In this document: piece after piece, positions 18,587-27,843 of the stretch
Numbering within the stretch: position 1 is the stretch's first letter
How the letters are laid out: each line of letters begins with the position of its first letter
Origin: Algoriphagus yeomjeoni
GTDB lineage: Bacteria > Bacteroidota > Bacteroidia > Cytophagales > Cyclobacteriaceae
Assembly: GCF_003259505.1 (NCBI RefSeq)
Contig: NZ_QLLK01000003.1
Span: 372,001-436,000 of the forward strand
Reading direction: 5' to 3'
Length of the DNA stretch: 64,000 nt
Notes under the pieces: model-generated
What the model saw: the letters and a program-made list of their open reading frames with translations, nothing else
What the model was told of the DNA's origin: nothing
The model's database searches: none
Position numbers and translations under genes: made by a program

Positions 18587-20500
18587 ATGGAAGTAATGAT
18601 GAAAAGGTTTATGAAATCAGCATTTTTTTATCTGGTGTTTTTGCTCTTGATAATTGGCAATTCTTTTTCTCAGGTGCCTTCGGGAGAAATAAAACCGCTT
18701 GATTCGGAAGCACTGAAGGGCAAAGTCGAACATGATATATTGGTAGCCCAAGATGGTTCTGGGCATTTCAAAACGGTAGGTGAAGCATTGGATGCGATTC
18801 GAGTTTATCTGCCAAAACCGCTGACGGTTTATATCAAGCCGGGAATTTACCAGGAGAAATTGACGATTCTGGGTCCGGTGACCAATGTGACTTTTTTAGG
18901 CGAAAGTCCTGAAAACACCATCATCACTTACGATGATTTTGCGGCGAAAGACAACATGGGCACTTTCGAAACCTACACACTGAAAGTCCTTGGCAATTCA
19001 TTGACTTTCAAAAATCTCTCCATTCAAAATACAGCTGGACCAGTTGGGCAGGCAGTGGCCCTTCACGCTGAAGGTGATCGCTTGGTGTTTGAGAATTGTA
19101 GGTTTATAGGCGATCAGGATACCATGTTTGCTTCTGGAGAAAACTCCCGTCAACTCTACAAAAATTGCTATATCGAGGGCACAACGGATTTTATCTTCGG
19201 CTCTGCTACTGCGCTATTTGAAAATTGCACCATCCATTCCAAATCAGATTCCTACATCACTGCGGCTTCGACTCCAGAGTGGGTGGAATACGGTTATGTT
19301 TTCAAGAACTGTAGACTCACTGCCGCTGAAGGCGTCACGAAGGTTTATTTGGGAAGACCGTGGCGGGATTTTGCCAAAACTGTTTTCATAAATACTGAAA
19401 TGGGAGCTCATATCGTCCCAGAAGGTTGGCATAATTGGAACCGGGAAAAAGCGGAACAGACTGTTTTCTATGCAGAATCTGGAAGTTTTGGTGCTGGTGC
19501 TAATGCAAATTCACGGATAGAATGGTCTCATCAGCTAAGTGCAGATGAACTTAAAAGTTATAGCACTGATTTAATCTTCTCAGGCAAAACTACCGATGCA
19601 GATTACTTTGGAAATCGCTGGTTTGGCTATCGGAAAGACAGTTCATTTAATCTGCAAGATGCATGGAAAAAGGATGTGAAGAATTTCCCGCAGATCAAGC
19701 CTATTGTGATTCTCTCCAGCGAATCAGTAACGGAAAGTAAAGGGCTAGTCTATAAGAAGCTCGGAGGTAGGGAGCTGAAGTTGGATGTTTTCTCACCGAT
19801 ACAGGCAGAATCACCACGTCCAGGTATTGTGATGATTCATGGTGGTGGATGGAAATCCGGTGATAAAGAACTACAGATTCCAATGGCGATAGCTTTGGCT
19901 GAAAAGGGATATGTGACTTCAGTTGTTGAATATAGACTTTCGCCGGAAGCGCAATATCCTGCTGCGATTCATGATGTAAAGGAAGCGATCCGTTGGCTGA
20001 AGGTACATGGGAATGAATTTGGGTTGGATACTACACTACTTGCCATTTCAGGAAGTTCTGCCGGTGGTCAGATTGCTGCTTTGGTGGGAATGACAAATTC
20101 CAGAGCGTATGAAGGCTCCACTGAGTTAACTGCTTCTTCAGCAGTTCAAGCGATTATAGACATGGACGGAGTTTTGGCATTTCATCATCCTGAATCGGCA
20201 GAGGGGCAAGTTGCCTCAGAGTGGTTGGGAGGAACTTACGAGCAGAAGCCTGAAGTATGGGATGCAGCTTCTCCATTGTATTTAGAAGCACCAGAAATGA
20301 TACCCATACTTTTTATCAATTCTCAGTATCCTAGATTTCATGCAGGAAGAGACGAATTGATTGTCAAATTGACTGAAAAAGGAGTCTATTCTGAGGTTCA
20401 TGCTTTTCCTGACAGCCCACATCCTTTTTGGTTGTACGACACATGGTTTAATACTACAGTGGAGATAATGGCTGATTTTTTGGAAAATACCCTGAAATAA
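18587..20500 (+). CDS. pectin methylesterase (CE8) fused to an alpha/beta-hydrolase esterase
   Basis: A 637-residue two-domain enzyme. After a signal peptide (to about NSFSQ), residues ~45-345 form a CE8 domain with GDQDTMF, TTDFIFG and YLGRPWRDF, so all main catalytic residues are kept. Residues ~375-637 are an alpha/beta hydrolase of the BD-FAE/acetylxylan-esterase-like type: oxyanion motif from H418 (HGGGWKSGD), nucleophile S491 in GSSAGG, and H612 in SPHPFW. One chain could thus remove methyl esters and probably acetyl or feruloyl esters from the same pectin. The second activity is inferred. It follows the CE12 pair and precedes the susC promoter region. Confidence 0.9.
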   Translation: MEVMMKRFMKSAFFYLVFLLLIIGNSFSQVPSGEIKPLDSEALKGKVEHDILVAQDGSGHFKTVGEALDAIRVYLPKPLTVYIKPGIYQEKLTILGPVTNVTFLGESPENTIITYDDFAAKDNMGTFETYTLKVLGNSLTFKNLSIQNTAGPVGQAVALHAEGDRLVFENCRFIGDQDTMFASGENSRQLYKNCYIEGTTDFIFGSATALFENCTIHSKSDSYITAASTPEWVEYGYVFKNCRLTAAEGVTKVYLGRPWRDFAKTVFINTEMGAHIVPEGWHNWNREKAEQTVFYAESGSFGAGANANSRIEWSHQLSADELKSYSTDLIFSGKTTDADYFGNRWFGYRKDSSFNLQDAWKKDVKNFPQIKPIVILSSESVTESKGLVYKKLGGRELKLDVFSPIQAESPRPGIVMIHGGGWKSGDKELQIPMAIALAEKGYVTSVVEYRLSPEAQYPAAIHDVKEAIRWLKVHGNEFGLDTTLLAISGSSAGGQIAALVGMTNSRAYEGSTELTASSAVQAIIDMDGVLAFHHPESAEGQVASEWLGGTYEQKPEVWDAASPLYLEAPEMIPILFINSQYPRFHAGRDELIVKLTEKGVYSEVHAFPDSPHPFWLYDTWFNTTVEIMADFLENTLK

Positions 20501-20532
20501 GAATCTATTCTCACTATTATTTTAAAAATGGA

Positions 20533-20548
20533 GTGTAAACGATTGCAC
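20533..20548. promoter_or_regulatory. LacI-type operator, distal, before susC
   Basis: GTGTAAACGATTGCAC shares the central CG and the flanking TGNAA/TTGCA halves with the other sites. It lies 33 bp after the CE8-fusion stop and could act with the second site by looping. Confidence 0.75.
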
Positions 20549-20694
20549 GGTGCTATATGATTTTTACCGGTTTGATGTGCTTAGATTCCATTCTCCAAAT
20601 TATTATTTTGTCAATAATAGCCCTACAGGCCATTTATTTTGAATTGCTGAAAATTTTGATAAAAATCTTGCGACATTAAATATTAATATGTAAC

Positions 20695-20710
20695 ATGCAA
20701 TCGATTGCAC
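20695..20710. promoter_or_regulatory. LacI-type operator, proximal, before susC
   Basis: ATGCAATCGATTGCAC carries a perfect 12-bp palindrome GCAATCGATTGC at its core. It lies about 160 bp upstream of the susC start and is nearly identical to the site at 9857. Confidence 0.85.
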
Positions 20711-20867
20711 AATGAGTATCTAATCTTGGCAGTCAATTCAAGCTTTATAATTTATTTAACTACTCAAATTTTACAATAACATGAAGGTACTGCTGGTCGG
20801 ATTCTAAGAATTTGTCGGATGCTCTTTATCCTTAAAAAGGGAATTGTCAACCCAAAAAGCCAATGAA

Positions 20868-23800
20868 ATGAAAAAAACTCGACTCGTATCGGAAAAGTCC
20901 CGATATCTAATTCTCTTAATGTGCTTATTGTGCAGCCTAAGTTTTCAGGTCTCTGCGCAATCAAGCCCAATTACTGGAACCGTGATTGGTTCGGATGGCT
21001 TGCCACTCCCAGGGGCTTATGTCACGGTAAAAGGAACTACACGAGGTGTGGTCACAGATGTTGATGGAACCTACTCCATCCCTGCGGTTTCTTCAGAAAC
21101 TTTAGTTTTCTCATTTATAGGAATGGAAACTCAAAACATAGAAGTAGGAAATCAATCTGTCATTAACGTAACGCTCGAAGAAGACATGGCTCAGCTGGAA
21201 ACAGTCGAAGTGGTCAGCTTTGGTTACGGAACAGTGAAACGAACTGATCTGACAGGATCGGTAGCTTCTATTTCAGGAAAAGATCTTTCCAAAATTCCTG
21301 TTGCAAGTGCTGCACAGGCAATCACAGGTCGACTTCCAGGTGTAAACGTACTTACTACAGACGGTTCTCCTGATGCAGATATTGTAATACGAGTTCGTGG
21401 TGGTGGATCGATTACCCAGGATAATGCGCCGCTCTATGTAGTAGACGGATTTATAGTAAATAGTATCCGTGATATTCCTCCTACAGATATAGAGAGTATT
21501 TCGGTACTGAAAGATGCTTCTGCCACGGCCATTTATGGAGCTCAAGCTTCCAACGGAGTAATTGTAGTGACTACTAAAACACCGACGGCGGGTAAAGTAT
21601 CTGTTTCTTACAACAACTTTTTCCAATACAAAACCTTGCCAAAGGATCGGAGATATGAAGTGCTAGATCCGTACGAATATGTGTTGGCAAATTATGAATA
21701 TGCCAAATTGAGATCAGAGGCTGATCTTAGACGATTTGAGAGATTCTATGGCGTCTATGATGATCTGGAGCTCTATAAGCAAAAGCCAGGAACAGATTGG
21801 CAGGAGGAATTATTTGGTGACCCAAAAATGTCCATGTATCATAATATTTCCCTTTCTGGAGGTACAGACAAAACAAAGGTGATGTTGAGTTTGACAAATA
21901 ATACCGATGAAGGATTGATGATTAATTCTGGTTACAATAGAAACGTAATCAACTTCAAATTAAATCAGGAGCTATCCAATAAACTTACGTTTGATGCTGG
22001 TGCCCGTATCACCAATACGGTGGTTGACGGAGCAGGCACATCAGGTAGTGCTCAGATCAACATTAAGGACGCTGTACAAACCAGACCTGTAAATGGAGTA
22101 GCTGATGAATTGGAAATAGATCTAAATCAGCTCAACTCAGAAGATGATTTTCAATCGTTCTTGCTAAGTCTAGTAAGTCCAGTTGAATTGGCAGAGCAAG
22201 ATTGGAGAAAACGTACAGACAACGATTATGTATTCAATGCTGGCCTTAACTGGAATATTGTACAAGGTTTAGATTTCAAAACTACCGTCAACGGGTCTAA
22301 GTCTTTTAGAGAAGACCTAAGGTTTTACGGACCATTAACAGGGGAGTCTTTCAACAATGGAGGTAGCTTACCTCTTGGTGTCAAAACTAACAGAGAGTCT
22401 AATTCATTTCGTTGGTTGAATAGTGTAAACTGGGTAGTGCAGGGACTTGGAGATAAACACAAGTTAGACTTCTTGGTTGGGCAGGAAATTTATTCTACCG
22501 GGGGTACCTATGCTATGATCCGATCTGAAGACTTCAGATTATCCATTACTCCTGAGGAGCTTTTTGCAAATATGACCTTCGGTAGAGTGGATCGTTTGGA
22601 AACCAGAAATGAGACTAATTCTAACAGGTTCTCACTTTTTGGCAGAGTGAATTATCAGTTCAATAACAAATGGCTTTTGACAGGTACTGTAAGGGCTGAT
22701 GCCTCCAGTAAATTTGCTAAAGAAAATAGAGTCGGTGTTTTCCCGGCTGTTGCTTTGGGTTGGAAATTATCTGAGGAAGGATTTCTTCAAAATTCCACTT
22801 TTGTCGATGAGTTGAAATTAAGAGTTTCCTATGGAGAGACTGGAAATGACCGAATAGATCCTACTGCTACACAATTCCTTTTCCAAGGATCTACCAATAG
22901 AGGTCCAGGTTTTGGCAACGTGGATAATGTGTATTACACACCAAGTAGCTCAGTATTATACAATCCTGACTTAGTTTGGGAAACTACTGTAAACCGGAAT
23001 TTGGGATTGGACTTTGCCTTTATGCAGGCTAAAATTGAAGGTAGCTTGGATTTCTACTCTAATACTACCAGAGACTTATTGCTTCAATCTGCCATTCCTC
23101 CTAATACAGGGTTTAACTCTCAGTGGGATAATATCGGTAGTACATCAAACAAAGGGTTCGAAATGGGAATCAATGTTTTCTTATTGGACAGACCTGATTT
23201 CTCTCTCTCTGTCAACTTCAATACTGGTGTTAATATCGCTAGAATCGAGGAGCTTGACGGGACAAATGACCGATTCTTTCAGTCCAACTGGGCAAGTACA
23301 GATTTGAACAACATCAATGATTTCTACTTACAAGTGGGAGGTAAACTCGGTGATATTTATGGCTATGTAAATGATGGCTACTACAGTGTGGATGATTTCC
23401 AATCTTATGATGCTGTTTCTGGAAGTTATATCCTGAAAGAAGGGATTCCAAGCTCTGGCGGAGTAGTGGGTAACACCAACATCAAGCCTGGCTACATGAA
23501 GCTGAAGGACCTTAATGAAGATGGTGTAATCGATGCCAAAGACAGAAAAGTAATCGGTAATGCACTACCAAAAAATCAGGGTGGTTTTGGACTTAATGCC
23601 AGATGGAAAGGATTTGATACGCAAATATTTTTCAATTACCAGTTTGGTAATGATGTCTATAACACCGGTAAAATCCAATACAACCAGTTCAGGAGAACTA
23701 CCTATGGCAACTTGCTCACCACGATGAGTTCTGATAATCGCTTCACCTACATCGATGTGGATGGTACTTATACAGGAACTCCTGGTGAAGTCGTAACTGA

Positions 23801-24155
23801 TCTAGGTCAGTTGGGCGAGTTGAATGCAGATAAAAACATCTGGTCACATAGTAGCTTTGGTATCGCCGGTGCAGTGATCTCTGATTGGGCTGTTGAAGAT
23901 GGTTCCTTTATCAGATTGAATAACCTAACCGTAGGATATTCCTTTCCAAGGGATTTGATTTCACGTATTGGGTTGTCTCAATTGAGAATTTACGGTACCG
24001 GAAACAATTTGAAATTGTGGACAGATTACTCAGGATATGACCCTGAAGTAAGTACGAGCCGAAGCAGTTCTTATGCTGCGCTGACTCCGGGAGTTGACTA
24101 CTCCTCATTTCCGCGAAGCCGTTCATTCACGGTGGGGTTAAATGTTACATTTTAA
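20868..24155 (+). CDS. SusC/RagA-family TonB-dependent outer-membrane transporter
   Basis: A ~1095-residue outer-membrane receptor that would import pectin oligosaccharides together with the SusD protein downstream. Order of parts: signal peptide (ends VSAQ), a carboxypeptidase-like barrel domain (GTVIGSDGLPLPGAYV), TonB-box region (LETVEVVSFGYG), plug domain with the SusC signature LYVVDGFIVNSIRDIP and SISVLKDASATAIYG, then a 22-stranded barrel ending in an aromatic residue (FTVGLNVTF). ATG 20868 is chosen over an in-frame TTG at 20844 since it begins a proper signal (MKKTRLVSEKSRY). Two LacI-type operators stand upstream. Substrate is inferred from the surrounding enzymes. Confidence 0.95.
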   Translation: MKKTRLVSEKSRYLILLMCLLCSLSFQVSAQSSPITGTVIGSDGLPLPGAYVTVKGTTRGVVTDVDGTYSIPAVSSETLVFSFIGMETQNIEVGNQSVINVTLEEDMAQLETVEVVSFGYGTVKRTDLTGSVASISGKDLSKIPVASAAQAITGRLPGVNVLTTDGSPDADIVIRVRGGGSITQDNAPLYVVDGFIVNSIRDIPPTDIESISVLKDASATAIYGAQASNGVIVVTTKTPTAGKVSVSYNNFFQYKTLPKDRRYEVLDPYEYVLANYEYAKLRSEADLRRFERFYGVYDDLELYKQKPGTDWQEELFGDPKMSMYHNISLSGGTDKTKVMLSLTNNTDEGLMINSGYNRNVINFKLNQELSNKLTFDAGARITNTVVDGAGTSGSAQINIKDAVQTRPVNGVADELEIDLNQLNSEDDFQSFLLSLVSPVELAEQDWRKRTDNDYVFNAGLNWNIVQGLDFKTTVNGSKSFREDLRFYGPLTGESFNNGGSLPLGVKTNRESNSFRWLNSVNWVVQGLGDKHKLDFLVGQEIYSTGGTYAMIRSEDFRLSITPEELFANMTFGRVDRLETRNETNSNRFSLFGRVNYQFNNKWLLTGTVRADASSKFAKENRVGVFPAVALGWKLSEEGFLQNSTFVDELKLRVSYGETGNDRIDPTATQFLFQGSTNRGPGFGNVDNVYYTPSSSVLYNPDLVWETTVNRNLGLDFAFMQAKIEGSLDFYSNTTRDLLLQSAIPPNTGFNSQWDNIGSTSNKGFEMGINVFLLDRPDFSLSVNFNTGVNIARIEELDGTNDRFFQSNWASTDLNNINDFYLQVGGKLGDIYGYVNDGYYSVDDFQSYDAVSGSYILKEGIPSSGGVVGNTNIKPGYMKLKDLNEDGVIDAKDRKVIGNALPKNQGGFGLNARWKGFDTQIFFNYQFGNDVYNTGKIQYNQFRRTTYGNLLTTMSSDNRFTYIDVDGTYTGTPGEVVTDLGQLGELNADKNIWSHSSFGIAGAVISDWAVEDGSFIRLNNLTVGYSFPRDLISRIGLSQLRIYGTGNNLKLWTDYSGYDPEVSTSRSSSYAALTPGVDYSSFPRSRSFTVGLNVTF

Positions 24156-24266
24156 TGGATCTGAATTTTAAACCAATGAAATCGAGCATAATGAAGAGTT
24201 TCACAAAAATTGATGATTATTCTTATTGCGAGATTCCATGTGGCCATAAAATAAAAATATAAACAC

Positions 24267-26072
24267 ATGAAAATCAAACATATAATTATAGCTGTTATTG
24301 CTGGGATGAGTTTCTCATGCGATGACTTCCTTGAGCCTGAGTCTATTTCCACATTCGATACGAACTACATTTATTCAAATGTGGATGATGCACGAAAAGG
24401 TGTCAATGCTATTTACGCAAATTTTGGTCAGGATGCTTTTCGCTCTCGACTTTCTAATAATATGGCTGGCAACACCGATATAGAACATCAAAGTGGCTGG
24501 ACTAGCTCATCAGACAGATATCAAATCTGGGACCTTAATGCTCTGGAAACAAACAGAGATTTGGAGATCGTTTGGACTTATGCTTATCGATCTATTCGCG
24601 ATGCTAATATTTCTATAGAAGGACTTCGTGCCTCCGGTAAATTAGAATCTACTGATGTAGCCGAAGCGAAAACTATGAATCACCTGCTAGGTGAGGCAGT
24701 AACTTTGAAAGCCTATTGGTACAGTATTTTGGTGTACTATTTTGGGGATGTGCCCTATGTGAATGAAGCGCCTAAGGCAGGGCTTGAATTTAACCTTCCA
24801 AAGGAAGATCGTAACGTCATCTTGTCTGGAGTGATCGAGGATATGATCGAAGTAGAAGAGAAAATGCTTTGGGCTGATCAGACTCCTTATGGAATCGAGC
24901 AGGTGACCAGAGAATATACCTTGGGAATGATCGCCAGAATTGCATTGCAGCGGGGTGGGTATTACTTACAACCTGACCTTTCTCAAACGAGATCTAGCGA
25001 TTATTTAGAGTACTATCAAGTAGCCAAAAACTACACTGAGAAATTGATGCAATTGAAGGATCGTGCGCTTCCTTCAGATTATCGTCAGGTATTTCTTAAT
25101 CAGTCAAAATTCATCTCTCCGGTAAATGCTGATGTGCTTTTCGAAGTGCCATTTGCGCTGGGAAATGGTGACGTAGCCTGGAACATCGGTATTACAGTAG
25201 AAGGCGGTCCTACAGCGGCTCACAGTTTCGGGTCGGGTAATAACTACATGGCTATTCCTCCTACTTATTACTTTTCTTTTGATACGTTAGATACTAGAAG
25301 AGATGTGACTTGTGCATTGTACAAGATCAATACAAACTTTGAGAAAGAATTTGTCAACGGTAGAACAAACATCGCCCAAGGCAAGTGGAGTAGATCGTTT
25401 TTGGAAAATCCTCCAGGTGCATCCTCTGCCAAAGGAACAGGCATCAACTGGCCAATGATGCGCTACGCAGATGTGTTGTTGATGTTTGCGGAAGCTGAAA
25501 ATGAATTGTACGGTCCAACTGCCGCAGCTCAGGAAGCACTCAAAAGAGTGAGAAGAAGAGCATTTTCGGATGATCTTTGGGGTACTCGAGTAGATGCATA
25601 TGTGGCTGATATTTCTGCAAGCAAAGAGAGCTTCTTTGAAGCCATAGTTGATGAAAGAGCTTGGGAGTTTGGTGGTGAGATGATCCGTAAATACGAATTG
25701 ATCCGCTGGGGAAATTATGCGGAGAAAATGGAAGAAACTGTTGAAGGCTTGAAAGAAATGGCTGATGAGGCATTCAATGGAACTGGTAATCTACCGGATT
25801 ACATGTACTGGAAAGTAAATGAGTCTGGACAGTTTGTACTGCTGAATCCTAATACGAGAGTGGTAGCTCCACCGGATGATACCTGGAATCAGGTGCCATT
25901 CCTATTGAGTATGCATAGTGAGACCACGCAGTACCAGGAATGGATCACGAAAGATTGGGCAAACTATTACAATGGTCCAAATCCTGGTGTAGCACGCTAC
26001 ATCTTCCCGATTCCTTCTACGGCTATCAACAATAGCCAAGGGACATTGACCAATGATGGTTATGGATTTTAA
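24267..26072 (+). CDS. SusD/RagB-family surface glycan-binding lipoprotein
   Basis: A 601-residue SusD-like lipoprotein that forms the lid of the SusC channel and binds the oligosaccharide at the cell surface. The signal peptide ends in a lipobox (GMSFSCDDF) followed by acidic residues, a usual surface-export context. The helical TPR-like scaffold typical of SusD is seen in IWDLNALETNRDLE and in LKAYWYSILVYYFGDVPYV, a strong SusD signature. The C terminus RYIFPIPSTAINNSQGTL is also typical. It follows susC after 111 bp; its upstream leader resembles that of the VOC gene at 29436. Confidence 0.94.
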   Translation: MKIKHIIIAVIAGMSFSCDDFLEPESISTFDTNYIYSNVDDARKGVNAIYANFGQDAFRSRLSNNMAGNTDIEHQSGWTSSSDRYQIWDLNALETNRDLEIVWTYAYRSIRDANISIEGLRASGKLESTDVAEAKTMNHLLGEAVTLKAYWYSILVYYFGDVPYVNEAPKAGLEFNLPKEDRNVILSGVIEDMIEVEEKMLWADQTPYGIEQVTREYTLGMIARIALQRGGYYLQPDLSQTRSSDYLEYYQVAKNYTEKLMQLKDRALPSDYRQVFLNQSKFISPVNADVLFEVPFALGNGDVAWNIGITVEGGPTAAHSFGSGNNYMAIPPTYYFSFDTLDTRRDVTCALYKINTNFEKEFVNGRTNIAQGKWSRSFLENPPGASSAKGTGINWPMMRYADVLLMFAEAENELYGPTAAAQEALKRVRRRAFSDDLWGTRVDAYVADISASKESFFEAIVDERAWEFGGEMIRKYELIRWGNYAEKMEETVEGLKEMADEAFNGTGNLPDYMYWKVNESGQFVLLNPNTRVVAPPDDTWNQVPFLLSMHSETTQYQEWITKDWANYYNGPNPGVARYIFPIPSTAINNSQGTLTNDGYGF

Positions 26073-26101
26073 TGAGGCTGTCAAAATCTAAAAGTTCAAC
26101 A

Positions 26102-27763
26102 ATGAAAATTCTAAATAGAAATATAAAAAGCACCCTTTTTATGCTGTTGATGGCCGTTTTGGCAGTGTCAGCATGTAAGGAAGACGAGGAGATGTTCGAG
26201 GAGACTAGGTTATTCAGACCGGTATTGAACGAAGATCTTTACTCAGAAGGCAATACAATTATTGTCAATCAGGGAAATATGAAAAGTGCTATTTCCTACA
26301 CATTGGAAGTGAGTCGTGATACATTCAATACAATCGAATATGTCATTGAAACAGATACTTCTTATGTCGAGATCAACAAAGCTCTGATAGGAGAGGAGCT
26401 TTTCTGGAATACGCTTTATCAAGTGAGATCAACAGCTAGAGCTGCAGATCCGGCTTTTGATAGCAAAGCATCAGATCTTGGAAATGTGCGTACACAGCGC
26501 TTCCCGACCATTTTAAATAATCCGGCATCTTTTGATGTGACTGATATTGCAGCAAGAGTTACTTGGACTAAAGCTGGTGCAGAAGTGACCGGGGTCAAAG
26601 TGTTTTCAGCTCAAGATTTACAGTTAAATACTCCTCTTTTCGATGAGCAGATGGTGACAAGTGAAGAGCAGGCAAAAGCAGAGGTGATCGTGGAAGGTTT
26701 GGATCCTGAAATGGAATACCAGATTGCAATCTACAGCGGAGATGTTCTGAGAGGTTGGGTTAACTATACTACCCGTGTAGCTGACATAGACCCTACAGCT
26801 CCTGGAGTGATTGATATCCGGGACAATGAAAGCCCAGGCGCAGTGGCCGATGCAGTGCTCGCAGCAGCTGACGGTGATCTTATTTTGGTGAAAAGAGGCG
26901 TTACTTACGACTTGCCTTCTGAGAACTTGGATAAGTCTATCACTATCCAGGCAGCTTATGGCTTTGGTGAGCAAAAAGCCAAGTTATATACCACAGGCAA
27001 CTGGAATATTGCTGAAGGCGCTCAGATCGACCATATCCGATTCATTGATTTAGAGATTCGTGGAGCTGATTACACTGGAGATTATGTATTCAATCCTAAT
27101 ACTAGTGGAGTGAATGTGAGAGAATTACTTTTCGAGAATTGTACAATGGGTACTTTCCGAGGAATTCTAAGGATAAGAGGAACGGTAACCATAGAAAACT
27201 ATCTCATCAAAAACACATTGGTGGACAGTATCGGTGGTTATGGGCTTCTGACTACGGATACAAACCCAAGTGATGATGAGCTCACGGCAAACGTTCAAAA
27301 CATAGTATTCGAGTCCTCTACCTTCAACAAAATCCAAGGAGGAATCACTTCTAGAAATAACTCAAATTCCATCACAATTGATGGCTGTACCTTTGCCAAT
27401 TTCATTAGCCCAAATGGACAAATGTTCAGATACAGAGGTGGTGATGGTAATAACAATGTGGCCAATGGCATCAGCATTACCAATAGTATTTTTGGGCATG
27501 CTTGGGATGAGTCCGAATCTGAAAACTATGGGATAAGAGGCGTGGATGGTCTGGAGAGCACTAATTTTAATTTAATTAATAATTACAGCACTGCAAATTT
27601 CAGCTTTTCTGGAAATGAGATCCCAGGATTCCCTGTTGGTAACTATTCAAAAGGTCAATCTGACCTTTGGGTGAGTCCAGCTACGAATAACTTTAACTTT
27701 AAGGACAGTGGATTCGCTGGAAGGTTTGATACAGGTGACACGCGTTGGAGAGTTACATTATAG
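26102..27763 (+). CDS. DUF4957-like surface lipoprotein (beta-helix, putative pectin-binding)
   Basis: A ~553-residue lipoprotein (MLLMAVLAVSACKEDEE). Residues ~35-240 look like one or two fibronectin-III-like domains. The rest is a right-handed beta-helix with repeated strands such as IRFIDLEIRG, LLFENCTMG, ITIDGCTFA and ISITNSIFG. This layout matches DUF4957/DUF5123 proteins found after SusCD in pectin loci. I see no lyase catalytic motif, so binding rather than cleavage is likely; this is inference. The frame is open from 26072, overlapping susD, but ATG 26102 begins the signal peptide. A terminator follows at 27792-27824. Confidence 0.82.
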   Translation: MKILNRNIKSTLFMLLMAVLAVSACKEDEEMFEETRLFRPVLNEDLYSEGNTIIVNQGNMKSAISYTLEVSRDTFNTIEYVIETDTSYVEINKALIGEELFWNTLYQVRSTARAADPAFDSKASDLGNVRTQRFPTILNNPASFDVTDIAARVTWTKAGAEVTGVKVFSAQDLQLNTPLFDEQMVTSEEQAKAEVIVEGLDPEMEYQIAIYSGDVLRGWVNYTTRVADIDPTAPGVIDIRDNESPGAVADAVLAAADGDLILVKRGVTYDLPSENLDKSITIQAAYGFGEQKAKLYTTGNWNIAEGAQIDHIRFIDLEIRGADYTGDYVFNPNTSGVNVRELLFENCTMGTFRGILRIRGTVTIENYLIKNTLVDSIGGYGLLTTDTNPSDDELTANVQNIVFESSTFNKIQGGITSRNNSNSITIDGCTFANFISPNGQMFRYRGGDGNNNVANGISITNSIFGHAWDESESENYGIRGVDGLESTNFNLINNYSTANFSFSGNEIPGFPVGNYSKGQSDLWVSPATNNFNFKDSGFAGRFDTGDTRWRVTL

Positions 27764-27791
27764 TTAAGTATTGGGTTAATAATTAATTGAG

Positions 27792-27824
27792 ATAAGGTGT
27801 GGTTTTGCCACACCTTATTCTTTT
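27792..27824 (+). terminator. hairpin terminator after the SusCD-binding protein unit
   Basis: A perfect 11-bp stem (ATAAGGTGTGG paired with CCACACCTTAT) with a TTTTG loop is followed by TCTTTTC. It lies between the DUF4957-like gene and the first pectate lyase. The short, interrupted T run suggests partial termination, which would lower expression of the lyase genes relative to SusCD. Confidence 0.7.
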
Positions 27825-27843
27825 CAATCCAAATCAAAAACCA

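Larger units (their letters stand above)
20501..20867. promoter_or_regulatory. regulatory gap before susC
   Basis: A 367-bp AT-rich non-coding gap. It holds two LacI-type operators (20533-20548 and 20695-20710), separated by 162 bp. No RNA gene or protein-like frame is visible. The SusC start region follows; the untranslated leader would be long (~150 bp after the second operator). Confidence 0.7.
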
